Assembly: GCF_900141835.1 (NCBI RefSeq)
Contig: NZ_FQZD01000006.1
Coordinates: 124,001-188,000 of the forward strand
From: Propionispora hippei DSM 15287
GTDB taxonomy: Bacteria; Bacillota; Negativicutes; Propionisporales; Propionisporaceae
DNA length: 64,000 bases
Direction: 5' to 3'
Shown here: positions 27,168 to 35,646 of the stretch, in pieces
Layout: each line of letters starts with the position of its first letter
Position numbering within the stretch: position 1 is the first letter of the stretch
Translations under genes and position numbers: made by a program
The notes under the pieces: generated by a model
What the model saw: the letters and a program-made list of their open reading frames with translations, nothing else
What the model was told of the DNA's origin: nothing
Databases searched by the model: none

Positions 27168-27551
27168 ATGACTGACAATCGTATCTACTATCCTCAGCAG
27201 CCTGTCCTACCGGTTTCTTATTCCGCGCAAGAAACAAAGACGGCGGGAAAAAGCGCAAATAACTCGGATTTTGATCAGATTTTGACGCAAAAACTGAACG
27301 GCGTGAAGTTTTCCCAGCATGCGCTGCAGCGACTGCAAAGCCGGAATATTGAGTTAAAACCAGAAGAACTGGACAAGCTGGACACGGCTGTCAATAAGGC
27401 GGCCAGCAAGGGGGCAAAAGAGTCGCTGGTATTAATGAATAATCTGGCCCTGGTCGTCAGCGTGACGAACAAAACAGTGATCACAGCGATGGATGGAGCC
27501 AGCATGAAGGATAATGTCTTTACGAATATTGACAGTGCGGTAATAGTATAG
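27168..27551 (+). CDS. Flagellar operon protein of the TIGR02530 type
   Basis: A 127-residue protein found between flgD and flgE in many Firmicutes. The family core is FSQHALQRLQSRNIELKPEELDKLDTAVNKAASKG followed by SLVLMNNLALVVSVTNKTVITAMD. The last part, VFTNIDSAVIV, is the conserved end. The function is not established; a role in hook assembly is assumed from position alone. GGGAGGTG precedes the ATG. Confidence 0.88.
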   Translation: MTDNRIYYPQQPVLPVSYSAQETKTAGKSANNSDFDQILTQKLNGVKFSQHALQRLQSRNIELKPEELDKLDTAVNKAASKGAKESLVLMNNLALVVSVTNKTVITAMDGASMKDNVFTNIDSAVIV

Positions 27552-27575
27552 GCCGGACCTCTTAGGAAGCCTTAA

Positions 27576-27599
27576 GGTTGCCGAATGACAGAAGCAACC
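27576..27599 (+). other. Hairpin in the flgE leader
   Basis: GGTTGC (27576-27581) and GCAACC (27594-27599) form a 6-bp stem with a 12-nt loop, in the 88-nt gap before flgE. There is no T-run. It may influence flgE mRNA stability or translation. Confidence 0.35.
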
Positions 27600-27639
27600 G
27601 CTCTTACCTGAAAGATGAAAAAATTGGGGGTTATGCATT

Positions 27640-29646
27640 ATGATGCGTTCACTTTTCTCCGGGGTGGCTGGTTTAAAAAACCACCAAACGCGGATGGATG
27701 TAATCGGCAATAACATTGCCAACGTAAATACCATAGGTTATAAAGCCTCACGGGTAACTTTTGAAGATATGCTGAGCCAGACGCTGCAGGGAGCTGCCAG
27801 CGCCGGCAATGGCCAAGGCGGGACTAATCCAATGCAGGTCGGCTTGGGGTCTGGGGTGGCCAGTATTGACACCATCTTTACCGATGGCAGTACTCAGTCT
27901 ACCGGTAAGCAGACCGATATGGCTATTTCAGGAAATGGATTTTTTATTCTTCAGGCCGGTTCCAACGAAGTGTACACCCGGGCCGGGGATTTTGATTTCG
28001 ATGAAGTCGGTAATTTGGTTGTTCCCGGTTCCGGTTACCGGGTTATGGGTTGGAACGTTGATTCTTCAGGAGCCATTAATACTGGCGGCAGCCTATCGCC
28101 TATCGTAATTTCTCCGACGAAAGTTATGCCGCCGAAAGCTACCACCAGCATCGATTATAGCGGCAATCTGACGGGCTCGACTACGGCTGGTGTGGGCACC
28201 ACGGCGCAAACTTCAATTGACACATATGATTCACTGGGGGAAAAACATAAGGTTACTCAAAATTACCTAAAAACCGGTGATAATACCTGGCTGTTTAACA
28301 CCAGTACAGCGAATGGAAATATTACGGCCGGTAAGTATGGGATTATAACGTTTAAAGCGGATGGAACGGTGGATTCGATTAAGGATATAACATTCCCCAC
28401 TGGAACACAGACTACAGCGCTTTCTTTCTCTTCTATGCAGCTTAATAATACAGCAAGTTCTTTGAATACAATTACTTTTAATGCTGTGGATTCCTCTGGA
28501 GTTTCGCAGGCTTATACGATGGAAATTTCCAATAACACACCGTATGTTGCTGGGGCTACCGATGGTCAGTGGAGTTATACCATCAAAGATAGTTCAGGCG
28601 CCTCTGTTGGTACGGGAACAATAACCTGCGACCAAACTAGTGGTAACTATACCATTGCTCAGGGAACTCCTTTTGCTATAAGTGGCAATAATGTTGCTTT
28701 GTCGGTAGGGACTTCTGTAGCCCCGGCGGCTAGTACTATTGTATCCTATTCACAAAATGGCGTAGCTAAAAGTATCCCGACTAGTGCAGTAGATTTTTCC
28801 GCGGTGAAACTTAACAATACCTCGGAGTCAACAGGTACAACCTATTTTACGGCAGTAGATTCGGATGGTGCTTTACATTCCTATAAGATGACTTTAAAGA
28901 ATACTACGCCGTATGATAGTGCAGGCCCTACCAACGGTGTTTGGAGCTATACGATTAGTGATGCATCGGATACTACGAATGCTTCGCTGGGGGCAGGTAC
29001 GATTACTTATAATGGAACCAACTATGCCTTCTCACCCGCCAGTGTAACGTTAAATGGCAATAATGTTGCCCTGTCGGTAAGTAGCTTTACTGCGCCTGCG
29101 GCAGGTACTACCTCGCTAACTGCTTCCTTGCCTTATACGGTAGGCACAAGCTTGTCCGATTTAGCTATCACGCCGACAAACAGTTCCGCAGCTATGACGA
29201 TTAGCCGGTCTTCAATGAACAATATTACCCAGTATGGTGGGTCCGATTCCTCTACGGTGACGGCTATTGATCAGAACGGTTATACCGCCGGTACGCTGCA
29301 GAAGAAAACAGTTGACAGCTCAGGCACAATCACCGGGACCTTTAGCAATGGGGAAACGATGAAGCTGGCGCAGGTTGCTTTGGCTACTTTTAGTAATCCT
29401 GGTGGTTTGACCAAGGTGGGCGACAGTCTGTATGAGAGATCGAACAACTCAGGAGAGCCGCAGCGCGGCGTTGCCGGTGACGGTGGTCGGGGCAAAATTG
29501 CTGCCAGTTCGCTGGAAATGTCTAATGTGGATTTGTCGCAGGAATTTAGTGATATGATCGTCACCCAGAGAGGATTCCAGGCAAATTCCAAGATTATTAC
29601 TACTTCTGATGAGATGCTGGAAATACTGGCTAACCTCAAACGGTAA
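27640..29646 (+). CDS. flgE: Flagellar hook protein FlgE with enlarged variable region
   Basis: Major subunit of the hook. The N-terminal D0/D1 segments (SLFSGVAGLKNHQTRMDVIG, NNIANVNTIGYKASRVTFED, then ISGNGFFILQ) and the C-terminal D1/D0 segments (ATFSNPGGLTKVGDSLYE, MSNVDLSQEFSDMIVTQRGF, TSDEMLEIL) are canonical. The protein has 668 residues, clearly longer than the ~400-480 of many hook proteins. The extra length is in the surface domain, where a block of about 110 residues occurs twice (about residues 264-369 and 387-494). The same motif series appears in both: LNNT...FNAVDSSG/FTAVDSDG, NNTPY/NTTPY, WSYTI, GTIT, NNVALSV. A GGGGG site precedes the ATG. Confidence 0.95.
   Translation: MMRSLFSGVAGLKNHQTRMDVIGNNIANVNTIGYKASRVTFEDMLSQTLQGAASAGNGQGGTNPMQVGLGSGVASIDTIFTDGSTQSTGKQTDMAISGNGFFILQAGSNEVYTRAGDFDFDEVGNLVVPGSGYRVMGWNVDSSGAINTGGSLSPIVISPTKVMPPKATTSIDYSGNLTGSTTAGVGTTAQTSIDTYDSLGEKHKVTQNYLKTGDNTWLFNTSTANGNITAGKYGIITFKADGTVDSIKDITFPTGTQTTALSFSSMQLNNTASSLNTITFNAVDSSGVSQAYTMEISNNTPYVAGATDGQWSYTIKDSSGASVGTGTITCDQTSGNYTIAQGTPFAISGNNVALSVGTSVAPAASTIVSYSQNGVAKSIPTSAVDFSAVKLNNTSESTGTTYFTAVDSDGALHSYKMTLKNTTPYDSAGPTNGVWSYTISDASDTTNASLGAGTITYNGTNYAFSPASVTLNGNNVALSVSSFTAPAAGTTSLTASLPYTVGTSLSDLAITPTNSSAAMTISRSSMNNITQYGGSDSSTVTAIDQNGYTAGTLQKKTVDSSGTITGTFSNGETMKLAQVALATFSNPGGLTKVGDSLYERSNNSGEPQRGVAGDGGRGKIAASSLEMSNVDLSQEFSDMIVTQRGFQANSKIITTSDEMLEILANLKR
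28428..29122 (+). repeat. Tandem ~110-residue duplication inside flgE
   Basis: Two translated blocks, about 28428-28746 and 28797-29122, share ordered motifs (LNNT, TPY, WSYTI, GTIT, GNNVALSV, APAA). The nucleotide sequences have diverged, so the duplication is not recent. They would form two copies of a surface (D2/D3) domain of the hook subunit. Confidence 0.7.
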
Positions 29647-29654
29647 TAGGAAAT

Positions 29655-29677
29655 AGGGGGGATATATCCCCCCTCTA
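29655..29677 (+). terminator. Partial terminator after flgE
   Basis: AGGGGGGATA (29655-29664) and TATCCCCCCT (29665-29674) form a perfect palindrome followed by CTATTTT. The stem is strong but the T-tract is interrupted. It may attenuate transcription from the hook genes into flbD and the later genes, or stabilise the abundant hook mRNA. Confidence 0.55.
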
Positions 29678-29704
29678 TTTTAAATTGATTAGAGGAGAGA
29701 TACC

Positions 29705-29902
29705 ATGATAAGAGTGACAAGACTGAAATCGCAGGACCGGGATTTCATTTTGAATGCCGAATTAATTGAAACCATTGAGGCAACTCCTGATACGGTGATT
29801 ACCCTTACCAACGGTAAAAAGCTGATCGTAGAAGAGACACCGCAGGAAATTGTGCGCAATGTGATGGAGTACAGAAGGGCGATTTTCCGTAATTTGCGTT
29901 AA
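29705..29902 (+). CDS. flbD: FlbD family flagellar protein
   Basis: A 65-residue protein starting MIRVTRLKSQDRDFILNAEL, with IETIEATPDTVITLTNGKKLIVEETPQE in the middle, exactly the FlbD/SwrD pattern. SwrD is needed for full flagellar torque in B. subtilis; the molecular role is not resolved. A GAGGAG site precedes the ATG. In many Firmicutes motA and motB follow flbD; here they do not. Confidence 0.92.
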   Translation: MIRVTRLKSQDRDFILNAELIETIEATPDTVITLTNGKKLIVEETPQEIVRNVMEYRRAIFRNLR

Positions 29903-30122
29903 ACCTTAGCAAATAGCTGAAGACTGGCTTGCGCAGAAGCTGGTAAAACATTGGCAATAAAAATTTGATGAAAGTGAACTTAGTGGAAGGTAATTATCAT
30001 GATCCTGTAGAATTTTGTAAGATCATGGTTCATAGGTATGAAAACAAGGTAGGGATAGTGTGCATGACGTTATTCCCTAGTCGATATAGTGCTTGCAGGT
30101 ATTTTACATGGGGGTGTAGTCG
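29903..30122 (+). other. 220-nt gap between flbD and fliL
   Basis: No gene is supported here. The gap carries a perfect inverted repeat CATGATC (29998-30004)/GATCATG (30021-30027) whose loop contains TGTAGAAT (30006-30013). A 64-codon frame across the end of the gap overlaps fliL, has no ribosome site and looks non-coding. This is the place where motA and motB commonly sit. Confidence 0.5.
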
Positions 30123-30602
30123 TTGGCTGAAGAGAAAAAAAAGACTCCTGTCATGCTAATTGTTGGTATCTTGGTGTTTGGTCTGTTGTTGGCGGGAGGT
30201 ATTTCCTATTTTATTGCTACAAAGATCGTTATGAGCAACAGCGCAAAAGAGGCTGAAGGAAAAAGCGCCCATCATGAGCCGGGTGTCTTTATGAAGCTAG
30301 GTGATGCCAAGGAAGGGCTGATCTTAAACATTGGGGGCGTAAACAGCGGCCGTTTTCTGAAAATTGGTCTGATTCTTGAAGTCAAACCGGAAAAGAATGA
30401 AGCGACGGAAGGAAAAATGCCTTCGCCCAGTGAAGTGAAAATTCTGGATGCGGTGGTGCGTACGTTACGATCGCAGAAAATCGAAGATTTTGAACCGCAA
30501 AAACAGGAGCAGCTAAAAGAACTTATCAAAAATGAGGTCAATAAATCCCTGGGGGAAGATCGTGTATATGAAGTTTATATAACGAATTTCGTTCTTCAAT
30601 AA
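30123..30602 (+). CDS. fliL: Flagellar basal body-associated protein FliL
   Basis: Membrane protein next to the stator that supports torque. It has a lysine-rich start, one transmembrane helix (about residues 9-32, VMLIVGILVFGLLLAGGISYF) and a periplasmic FliL domain (LGDAKEGLILNIGGVNSGRFLK; ILDAVVRTLRSQKIEDFEPQ; LGEDRVYEVYITNFVLQ). It has 159 residues. The start is TTG 30123 behind GGGGGTG. It precedes fliM as in other Firmicutes. Confidence 0.93.
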   Translation: MAEEKKKTPVMLIVGILVFGLLLAGGISYFIATKIVMSNSAKEAEGKSAHHEPGVFMKLGDAKEGLILNIGGVNSGRFLKIGLILEVKPEKNEATEGKMPSPSEVKILDAVVRTLRSQKIEDFEPQKQEQLKELIKNEVNKSLGEDRVYEVYITNFVLQ

Positions 30603-30651
30603 GCAGCATTGGCAGCCAGGCATGTAATCAGGGAAAGAAGGAGGAGGAACG

Positions 30652-31653
30652 TTGGCAGGAGATGTATTAAGCCAGTCTGAGATTGACGATCTGTTGTCGG
30701 CTTTGTCGACAGGCGTGGTTTCAGCAGAGGATATTCAAACAGAGCAGAAGCAGAAAAAAATAAAAGTATATGATTTTAAGCGGCCGGATAAGTTTTCGAA
30801 AGACCAAATCCGCACGTTATATATGCTGCATGAAAATTTTGCCCGTCTGCTAAATACCTATCTTTCCACCCATTTGAGAACGCTGGTGCATATTGATGTT
30901 GCGTCGGTAGACCAATTGACCTATGAGGAGTTCATTCGTTCTCTGCCAAACCCCAGTGTTATTAGTGTATTTCAAATGCGTCCTTTAAAGGGCAATGTAA
31001 TTTTAGATATAAACCCGAATATTGTGTTTTCTATTATTGAACGGCTGTTTGGCGGCAGCGGGCAGGCTCCAGGGAAGCCGCGGGCGCTTACCGATATTGA
31101 GGAAGCGATTACCAAGCGGGTGATTAGTAAGGCACTGGAAAGTTTTCAGGAAGCCTGGAAACAGGTGGTGACCATCGAGCCGCGTTTGGAAGTAATTGAG
31201 ACCAATCCGCAGTTTACCCAAATTGTTCCGCCTAATGATATGGTTGTTATTGTCACTTTGCAGACCAAAATCGGCCAGACAGAAGGACTTATCAATATCT
31301 GTATTCCCTATCTGGTTTTAGAACCGATCATGTCCAAGCTGACCACTACTTTCTGGGTGTCGTCGGCATCTACCAGGCAATCGCTGCCGGAGCATATCAA
31401 TGCACTGCAGCGCAAGCTGGAACGGACCTTCATCCCGATGATTGTAGAACTTGGCGGCAGTATTATTACGGTTCAGGAACTGTTAGGCCTAACTGTCGGT
31501 GACGTACTGCAGTTGGATACCAAGTTTGAAGAGGATTTGCTGCTTCGTATCGGACAGCGGGAAAAGTTCAAGTGCAAGCCCGGTCTTTCCGGCAGTAAGG
31601 TTGCTATACAAATTACTGAAAAAATAGTAGAAGGAGATGATACCGATGAATGA
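30652..31653 (+). CDS. fliM: Flagellar motor switch protein FliM
   Basis: C-ring protein that receives CheY-P. The N-terminal CheY-binding peptide is VLSQSEIDDLLSAL; the middle domain includes RLLNTYLSTHLRTLVHIDVA and FGGSGQ; the C-terminal SpoA (FliN-like) domain begins near residue 250. It has 333 residues. TTG 30652 follows GGAGGAGG. Its stop codon overlaps the ATG of fliY, so switch proteins are made in coupled fashion. Confidence 0.96.
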   Translation: MAGDVLSQSEIDDLLSALSTGVVSAEDIQTEQKQKKIKVYDFKRPDKFSKDQIRTLYMLHENFARLLNTYLSTHLRTLVHIDVASVDQLTYEEFIRSLPNPSVISVFQMRPLKGNVILDINPNIVFSIIERLFGGSGQAPGKPRALTDIEEAITKRVISKALESFQEAWKQVVTIEPRLEVIETNPQFTQIVPPNDMVVIVTLQTKIGQTEGLINICIPYLVLEPIMSKLTTTFWVSSASTRQSLPEHINALQRKLERTFIPMIVELGGSIITVQELLGLTVGDVLQLDTKFEEDLLLRIGQREKFKCKPGLSGSKVAIQITEKIVEGDDTDE

Positions 31654-32803
31654 TGGCTTTCTGTCTCAGGAAGAAATTGACGCTTTGCTGAAAGGCGGCG
31701 ATACGCCTTCATCTCCTCCGGCAACGCAAGCGGCACAGGCGGAGCTAACGGATATCGAAAAAGATGCGCTTGGTGAAATCGGCAACATATCCATGGGCAG
31801 TGCGGCAACTTCCTTGTCTATTTTATTGGGGCGGCGCGTATCCATCACTACGCCGAAGGTATCCATTTCTTCGCTGGAAGAAATACAAAGTCAATATCCT
31901 TTGCCGTATTTGGTGATTGAAGTCGGTTATACGCATGGGATTAACGGTACAAATTTGCTGGCGGTGCGGGAAAATGACTCGCTGATTATTGCTGATTTGA
32001 TGATGGGCAATGACGGCACCAATCCTCCCGGTGAATTAAGTGAGCTCTACATGAGCGCGGTAGGCGAAGCCATGAACCAAATGATGGGATCTGTGGCCAC
32101 TTCGATGTCGACTATCTTTAAAAAGAAAATTGATATATCGCCGCCGGTAGTCAACCTGGTTGATTTTGCTACCAGCAAGGATATCAGCACGATGGCGGCA
32201 AAGGCAGAAAGTGTGGTTAGGGTTGCCTTTCGGATGGAAGTGGAGAATCTGATTGACAGTGAAATTATGCAGATTTTGCCGGTAGATGTAGCAAAAGAAA
32301 TGGTGGACAGTCTGATGAATGTGGTGCAAGCCGAGTCGGCTGCACCTCCGGCACCGGCTAAACCGGCACCTCAGGCAGCGCCGGCCATGGCTGCAACGGC
32401 ACCGCAGAACCAGCCGGCAGCGGCTTATGCCCAACAGGCGGCGGCAGCAGTTGCTATGGCACCCAAGCCGGCGGTTGCTTCCAATGTTACCGTGCAGCCG
32501 GTACAGTTTGCTCCGTTGGTACAGCCTTCGCTGACAGTGGGAGAGACCAATATCGGTCTGCTGCTGGATGTTCCGCTGCAGGTTACGGTAGAACTAGGCC
32601 GTACCCGTAAACTGATCCGGGAAATTCTGGAACTAACACCCGGCGCGGTGATCGAATTGGATAAATTGGCCGGAGAGCCGGTGGATATACTGGCCAACGG
32701 TAAGCTGATTGCCAAGGGAGAAGTGGTTGTCATTGATGAGAATTTCGGGGTCCGGATTACAGACATTATCAGTCCGCTGGAACGGGCGGCCAATTTGCAG
32801 TAG
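31646..32803 (+). CDS. fliY: Flagellar switch phosphatase FliY (CheC-FliN fusion)
   Basis: C-ring component that also dephosphorylates CheY-P. It starts with an FliM-like CheY-binding peptide (FLSQEEIDALLKGG), then a CheC-like phosphatase domain with both E-x3-N sites (ALGEIGNISMGSAATSLS and AVGEAMNQMMGSVATSMS). A long Ala/Pro/Gln-rich linker (about residues 220-285) leads to a C-terminal FliN/SpoA domain (VTVELGRTRKLIREILEL to the end). It has 385 residues. ATG 31646 has AAGGAG nine nt upstream and overlaps fliM. The low-complexity linker is longer than the domains need and may vary among strains. Confidence 0.95.
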   Translation: MNDGFLSQEEIDALLKGGDTPSSPPATQAAQAELTDIEKDALGEIGNISMGSAATSLSILLGRRVSITTPKVSISSLEEIQSQYPLPYLVIEVGYTHGINGTNLLAVRENDSLIIADLMMGNDGTNPPGELSELYMSAVGEAMNQMMGSVATSMSTIFKKKIDISPPVVNLVDFATSKDISTMAAKAESVVRVAFRMEVENLIDSEIMQILPVDVAKEMVDSLMNVVQAESAAPPAPAKPAPQAAPAMAATAPQNQPAAAYAQQAAAAVAMAPKPAVASNVTVQPVQFAPLVQPSLTVGETNIGLLLDVPLQVTVELGRTRKLIREILELTPGAVIELDKLAGEPVDILANGKLIAKGEVVVIDENFGVRITDIISPLERAANLQ

Positions 32804-32863
32804 CTGATGGACAATGCGTGTCCGGTCTACAAGAATCAAGATTAAGATAGGAGAGATTTATAT

Positions 32864-33226
32864 ATGGCAACAAAGATATTAGTGGTAGATGACGCAGCAT
32901 TTATGAGAATGATGATTAAAGATATTTTATCGAAAAATGGTTATGAAGTTGTGGGGGAAGCAGAAAACGGCCTGAAAGCTGTGGAAAAGTGGCAGGAACT
33001 GCATCCCGATCTAACGACAATGGATATTACCATGCCTGAAATGGATGGGATCAGCGCGGTGAAGGAAATTAAAAAAATAGACCCCGGTGCCAAAATTATT
33101 ATGTGCAGTGCCATGGGGCAGCAGGCCATGGTTATTGAAGCCATTCAATCAGGCGCCCGGGACTTTATTGTAAAACCCTTCCAGCCAGACAGGGTATTAG
33201 AGGCAGTCAGAAAAGCAGTCGGCTAA
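32864..33226 (+). CDS. cheY: Chemotaxis response regulator CheY
   Basis: Single-domain receiver (120 residues) that carries the signal from CheA to FliM/FliY. Phospho-acceptor is Asp54 in TTMDITMPEMDG; acidic pocket Asp9/Asp10 in VVDDAAFMR; conserved Ser/Thr position in IMCSAMGQ and Lys in FIVKPF. AGGAGAG precedes the ATG. Placement between fliY and fliO is as in B. subtilis. Confidence 0.96.
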   Translation: MATKILVVDDAAFMRMMIKDILSKNGYEVVGEAENGLKAVEKWQELHPDLTTMDITMPEMDGISAVKEIKKIDPGAKIIMCSAMGQQAMVIEAIQSGARDFIVKPFQPDRVLEAVRKAVG

Positions 33227-33228
33227 AC

Positions 33229-33762
33229 ATGATAAGGAAAGTAATTGCTTGTTTGCTGCTGCTTAGTACAGTTTTTTTGCCCTTACAGATTCTGGCTCAG
33301 GAGACGACAGGTACTTATTTGCAGTACCAGGAGCCTAAAGCTCCGGAAATCTCCTGGCTGTCTTCTATCGCTTATATCTTTTCCTTATTGGTTACTTTTG
33401 GGGTTATTTTGTTTTTAGCGTATCTTGCATCACGCTTCCTGGGGAAAAAAATGGGAAGCTTGTCGGCAGTCAATGGCGGGCGGATACTAAGCTCCATTTC
33501 TTTGGGCACCAACCGCGCCGTACAGGTGGTTGAAATTGCCGGGAAAGTGCTTGTATTGGGTGTAACTGACCACACGATTGTGTTATTGCAGGAAATTACG
33601 GATGAAACGGAAATTGCCAGGCTTAAAGACAGACCGGCGGTCGCGGTCCAGCCCCAATTCGGCACTTTATTTGAAAGACACCTTACTTCCCTACAGAATA
33701 TAGCACAAAAATTTCCCGGAGTACTTGATTCGCGGCAGGAAAATGATCGTAGGAAGAGGTAA
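33229..33762 (+). CDS. fliO: Flagellar biosynthesis protein FliO (FliZ)
   Basis: Scaffold for assembly of the FliPQR export gate. The 177 residues show an N-terminal signal-like segment (VIACLLLLSTVFLPLQILAQ), a second hydrophobic helix (about residues 46-68, AYIFSLLVTFGVILFLAYLASRF) and a cytoplasmic FliO domain. That domain has ISLGTNRAVQVVEIAGKVLVLGVTDHTIVLLQEI. It begins two nt after cheY and ends six nt before fliP. Confidence 0.92.
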   Translation: MIRKVIACLLLLSTVFLPLQILAQETTGTYLQYQEPKAPEISWLSSIAYIFSLLVTFGVILFLAYLASRFLGKKMGSLSAVNGGRILSSISLGTNRAVQVVEIAGKVLVLGVTDHTIVLLQEITDETEIARLKDRPAVAVQPQFGTLFERHLTSLQNIAQKFPGVLDSRQENDRRKR

Positions 33763-33768
33763 CGTGTT

Positions 33769-34530
33769 GTGTTTAAAAAGTATACAATTGTTCTAGTTGC
33801 ACTCCTGCTTATAACCGGAGGGTGTTTGCAAACCGCGGAAGCGGCGCCGTTAGTGCCGTTTCCCAGTGTTAATATTGGTGTGAATTCGGCGGCAAATCCG
33901 CAGGATACGGCGTTGAGCCTGCAGCTCCTGTTCATGCTGACGGTATTGTCGATTGCACCGTCCATTCTGATTATGATGACGTCTTTTACCCGGATTATTG
34001 TGGTGTTGTCCTTTTTGAGAAGTGCCCTGGCAACTCAGCAGATGCCTCCTAATCAGATACTTGTTGGACTGGCCTTATTTCTGACCTTTTACACTATGTC
34101 GCCTTATGTGGATCAAATGAATAAAAATGCTTTGCAGCCCTATCTGGCGGGAAGCATTACGCAGGAAGCCGCCATGACCGAGGCGATGAAGCCGATGCGC
34201 GAATTTATGTTTAAACAAACACGAGAAAATGATTTGGCGCTTTTTGTCAATCTGGCGGAAAGTGAACGGCCTAATTCGCCGGAGGATGTGCCGACGATGA
34301 CTCTGATTCCGGCTTTTATCATCAGTGAACTTAAAACAGCCTTTCAAATCGGCTTTTTACTGTATATCCCTTTTATTGTCATTGACATGGTGGTGGCAAG
34401 TACTTTGATGGCCATGGGGATGATGATGGTGCCGCCGGCGATGATTTCTCTCCCGTTTAAGATCTTATTGTTCGTATTGGTTGACGGGTGGCATTTGATT
34501 ATTCATTCACTCATTACCAGCTTTAGATAG
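33769..34530 (+). CDS. fliP: Flagellar type III export gate protein FliP
   Basis: Pore-forming core of the export gate. An N-terminal cleavable signal segment is followed by the family signatures MLTVLSIAPSILIMMTSFTR and IVVLSFLRSALATQQMPPNQ, then ALFLTFYTMSP, and the C-terminal helices including LLYIPFIVIDMVVASTLMAMGMMMVPP. It has 253 residues. The start is GTG 33769 behind AAGAGGT. Confidence 0.96.
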   Translation: MFKKYTIVLVALLLITGGCLQTAEAAPLVPFPSVNIGVNSAANPQDTALSLQLLFMLTVLSIAPSILIMMTSFTRIIVVLSFLRSALATQQMPPNQILVGLALFLTFYTMSPYVDQMNKNALQPYLAGSITQEAAMTEAMKPMREFMFKQTRENDLALFVNLAESERPNSPEDVPTMTLIPAFIISELKTAFQIGFLLYIPFIVIDMVVASTLMAMGMMMVPPAMISLPFKILLFVLVDGWHLIIHSLITSFR

Positions 34531-34542
34531 GAGGGCGGACAA

Positions 34543-34812
34543 ATGTCGAGCGATTTAACAATACAGATAGGCCGGGATGCGCTTTACATGGTGATGCTAA
34601 TTTCCGCGCCGATGCTGGGCTTGGGCCTTTTGGTGGGGGTTATGGTCAGTATCTTTCAGGCGACCACGCAGATTCAGGAGCAGACACTGGCGTTTATTCC
34701 AAAAATTATTGCCGTATTTATCGCGATTTTGGTTTTTGGCCCCTGGATGCTTAGTTTGCTGGTAGATTATACAAGGGAAATTTTTCTCAGCATGCCGACC
34801 ATGATACATTGA
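34543..34812 (+). CDS. fliQ: Flagellar type III export gate protein FliQ
   Basis: Two-helix subunit that wraps the FliPR pore. It has 89 residues with transmembrane segments at about 15-38 (YMVMLISAPMLGLGLLVGVMVSIFQA) and 50-75 (FIPKIIAVFIAILVFGPWMLSLL). The linker TTQIQEQTLAF is the conserved family element. An AGGAGGG site precedes the ATG. Confidence 0.96.
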   Translation: MSSDLTIQIGRDALYMVMLISAPMLGLGLLVGVMVSIFQATTQIQEQTLAFIPKIIAVFIAILVFGPWMLSLLVDYTREIFLSMPTMIH

Positions 34813-34866
34813 TGGCGGCAAATTAACCGATAATTGGCGCAGTATTATTTTGAGGTGGTAAGGCAG

Positions 34867-35646
34867 TTGGATATATTCTCAATGATGGAAAATCAGGTCG
34901 GGGTATTTTTGCTGATCTTTACCCGGATGAGCGGAATTTGTGTGGCGGCCCCTATCTTTGGCAGCCGGAATCTTCCAGCTTATGCGAAGGCCGGTTTGTC
35001 TCTGGCGTTGACCTATGTTATTTTTCCGCTGGTCTTTCAGGCTGACATGTATATCCCGTCGCAACTACCGCCTTATGTATTTCTTGTTTTTAAAGAATTT
35101 ATAGTTGGTTTGTTGATTGGCTTTGTCTGCTCCATGGTGTTTCACGCCGTGCAGATGACAGGCAATCTGCTGGACATGCAGATTGGATTTGGTATTGTAA
35201 ATACAATTGATCCCATGTCAGGACAACAAATTCCCCTCGTTGGGAATTTTAAATATATTTTAGCGCTGCTTACATTTTTGTCCGTGAACGGGCATCATGT
35301 GTTGTTATCGGCTCTTTTTTCCAGCTTCCGTATGGTTCCGCTAACCCAGGTACAGCTACAGCCGCAGTTAGCCGGAATCTTTATTGATTTGGTCAGCAGT
35401 ATGTTTATCCTGGCCTTTAAAATCAGTTTGCCCGTTCTAGTTGCCATAATTTTGACCGATGTGGCGCTGGGGATTCTGGCGCGAACAATGCCGCAGATGA
35501 ATATTTTTGTCGTCGGTATACCGGGTAAGATTATTATCGGCATTTTTTCCTTATCGTTAGCCTTGCCTTTTTATATTCTTTTTTTGGAAGTGGCATTTAA
35601 TGGAATGTACAGCGACATGTATCACCTGCTATCCAAGCTTAAATGA
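34867..35646 (+). CDS. fliR: Flagellar type III export gate protein FliR
   Basis: Membrane subunit of the FliPQR gate, about 259 residues with six or so transmembrane helices. Recognisable family segments are FLLIFTRMSGICVAAPIFGSRNLPA, KEFIVGLLIGFVCSMVFHAVQMTGNLLDMQIGF and QMNIFVVGIPGKIIIGI. I prefer TTG 34867, with GAGGTGG about nine nt upstream, to TTG 34834, which has no ribosome site. The gene overlaps the flhB reading frame by up to 47 nt in a different frame. Confidence 0.93.
   Translation: MDIFSMMENQVGVFLLIFTRMSGICVAAPIFGSRNLPAYAKAGLSLALTYVIFPLVFQADMYIPSQLPPYVFLVFKEFIVGLLIGFVCSMVFHAVQMTGNLLDMQIGFGIVNTIDPMSGQQIPLVGNFKYILALLTFLSVNGHHVLLSALFSSFRMVPLTQVQLQPQLAGIFIDLVSSMFILAFKISLPVLVAIILTDVALGILARTMPQMNIFVVGIPGKIIIGIFSLSLALPFYILFLEVAFNGMYSDMYHLLSKLK

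Noticed and set aside
29965-30159. 64-codon frame before and overlapping fliL
   Set aside because: No ribosome site, odd composition rich in Cys/Arg/Trp at its end, and it overlaps the well-supported fliL start.
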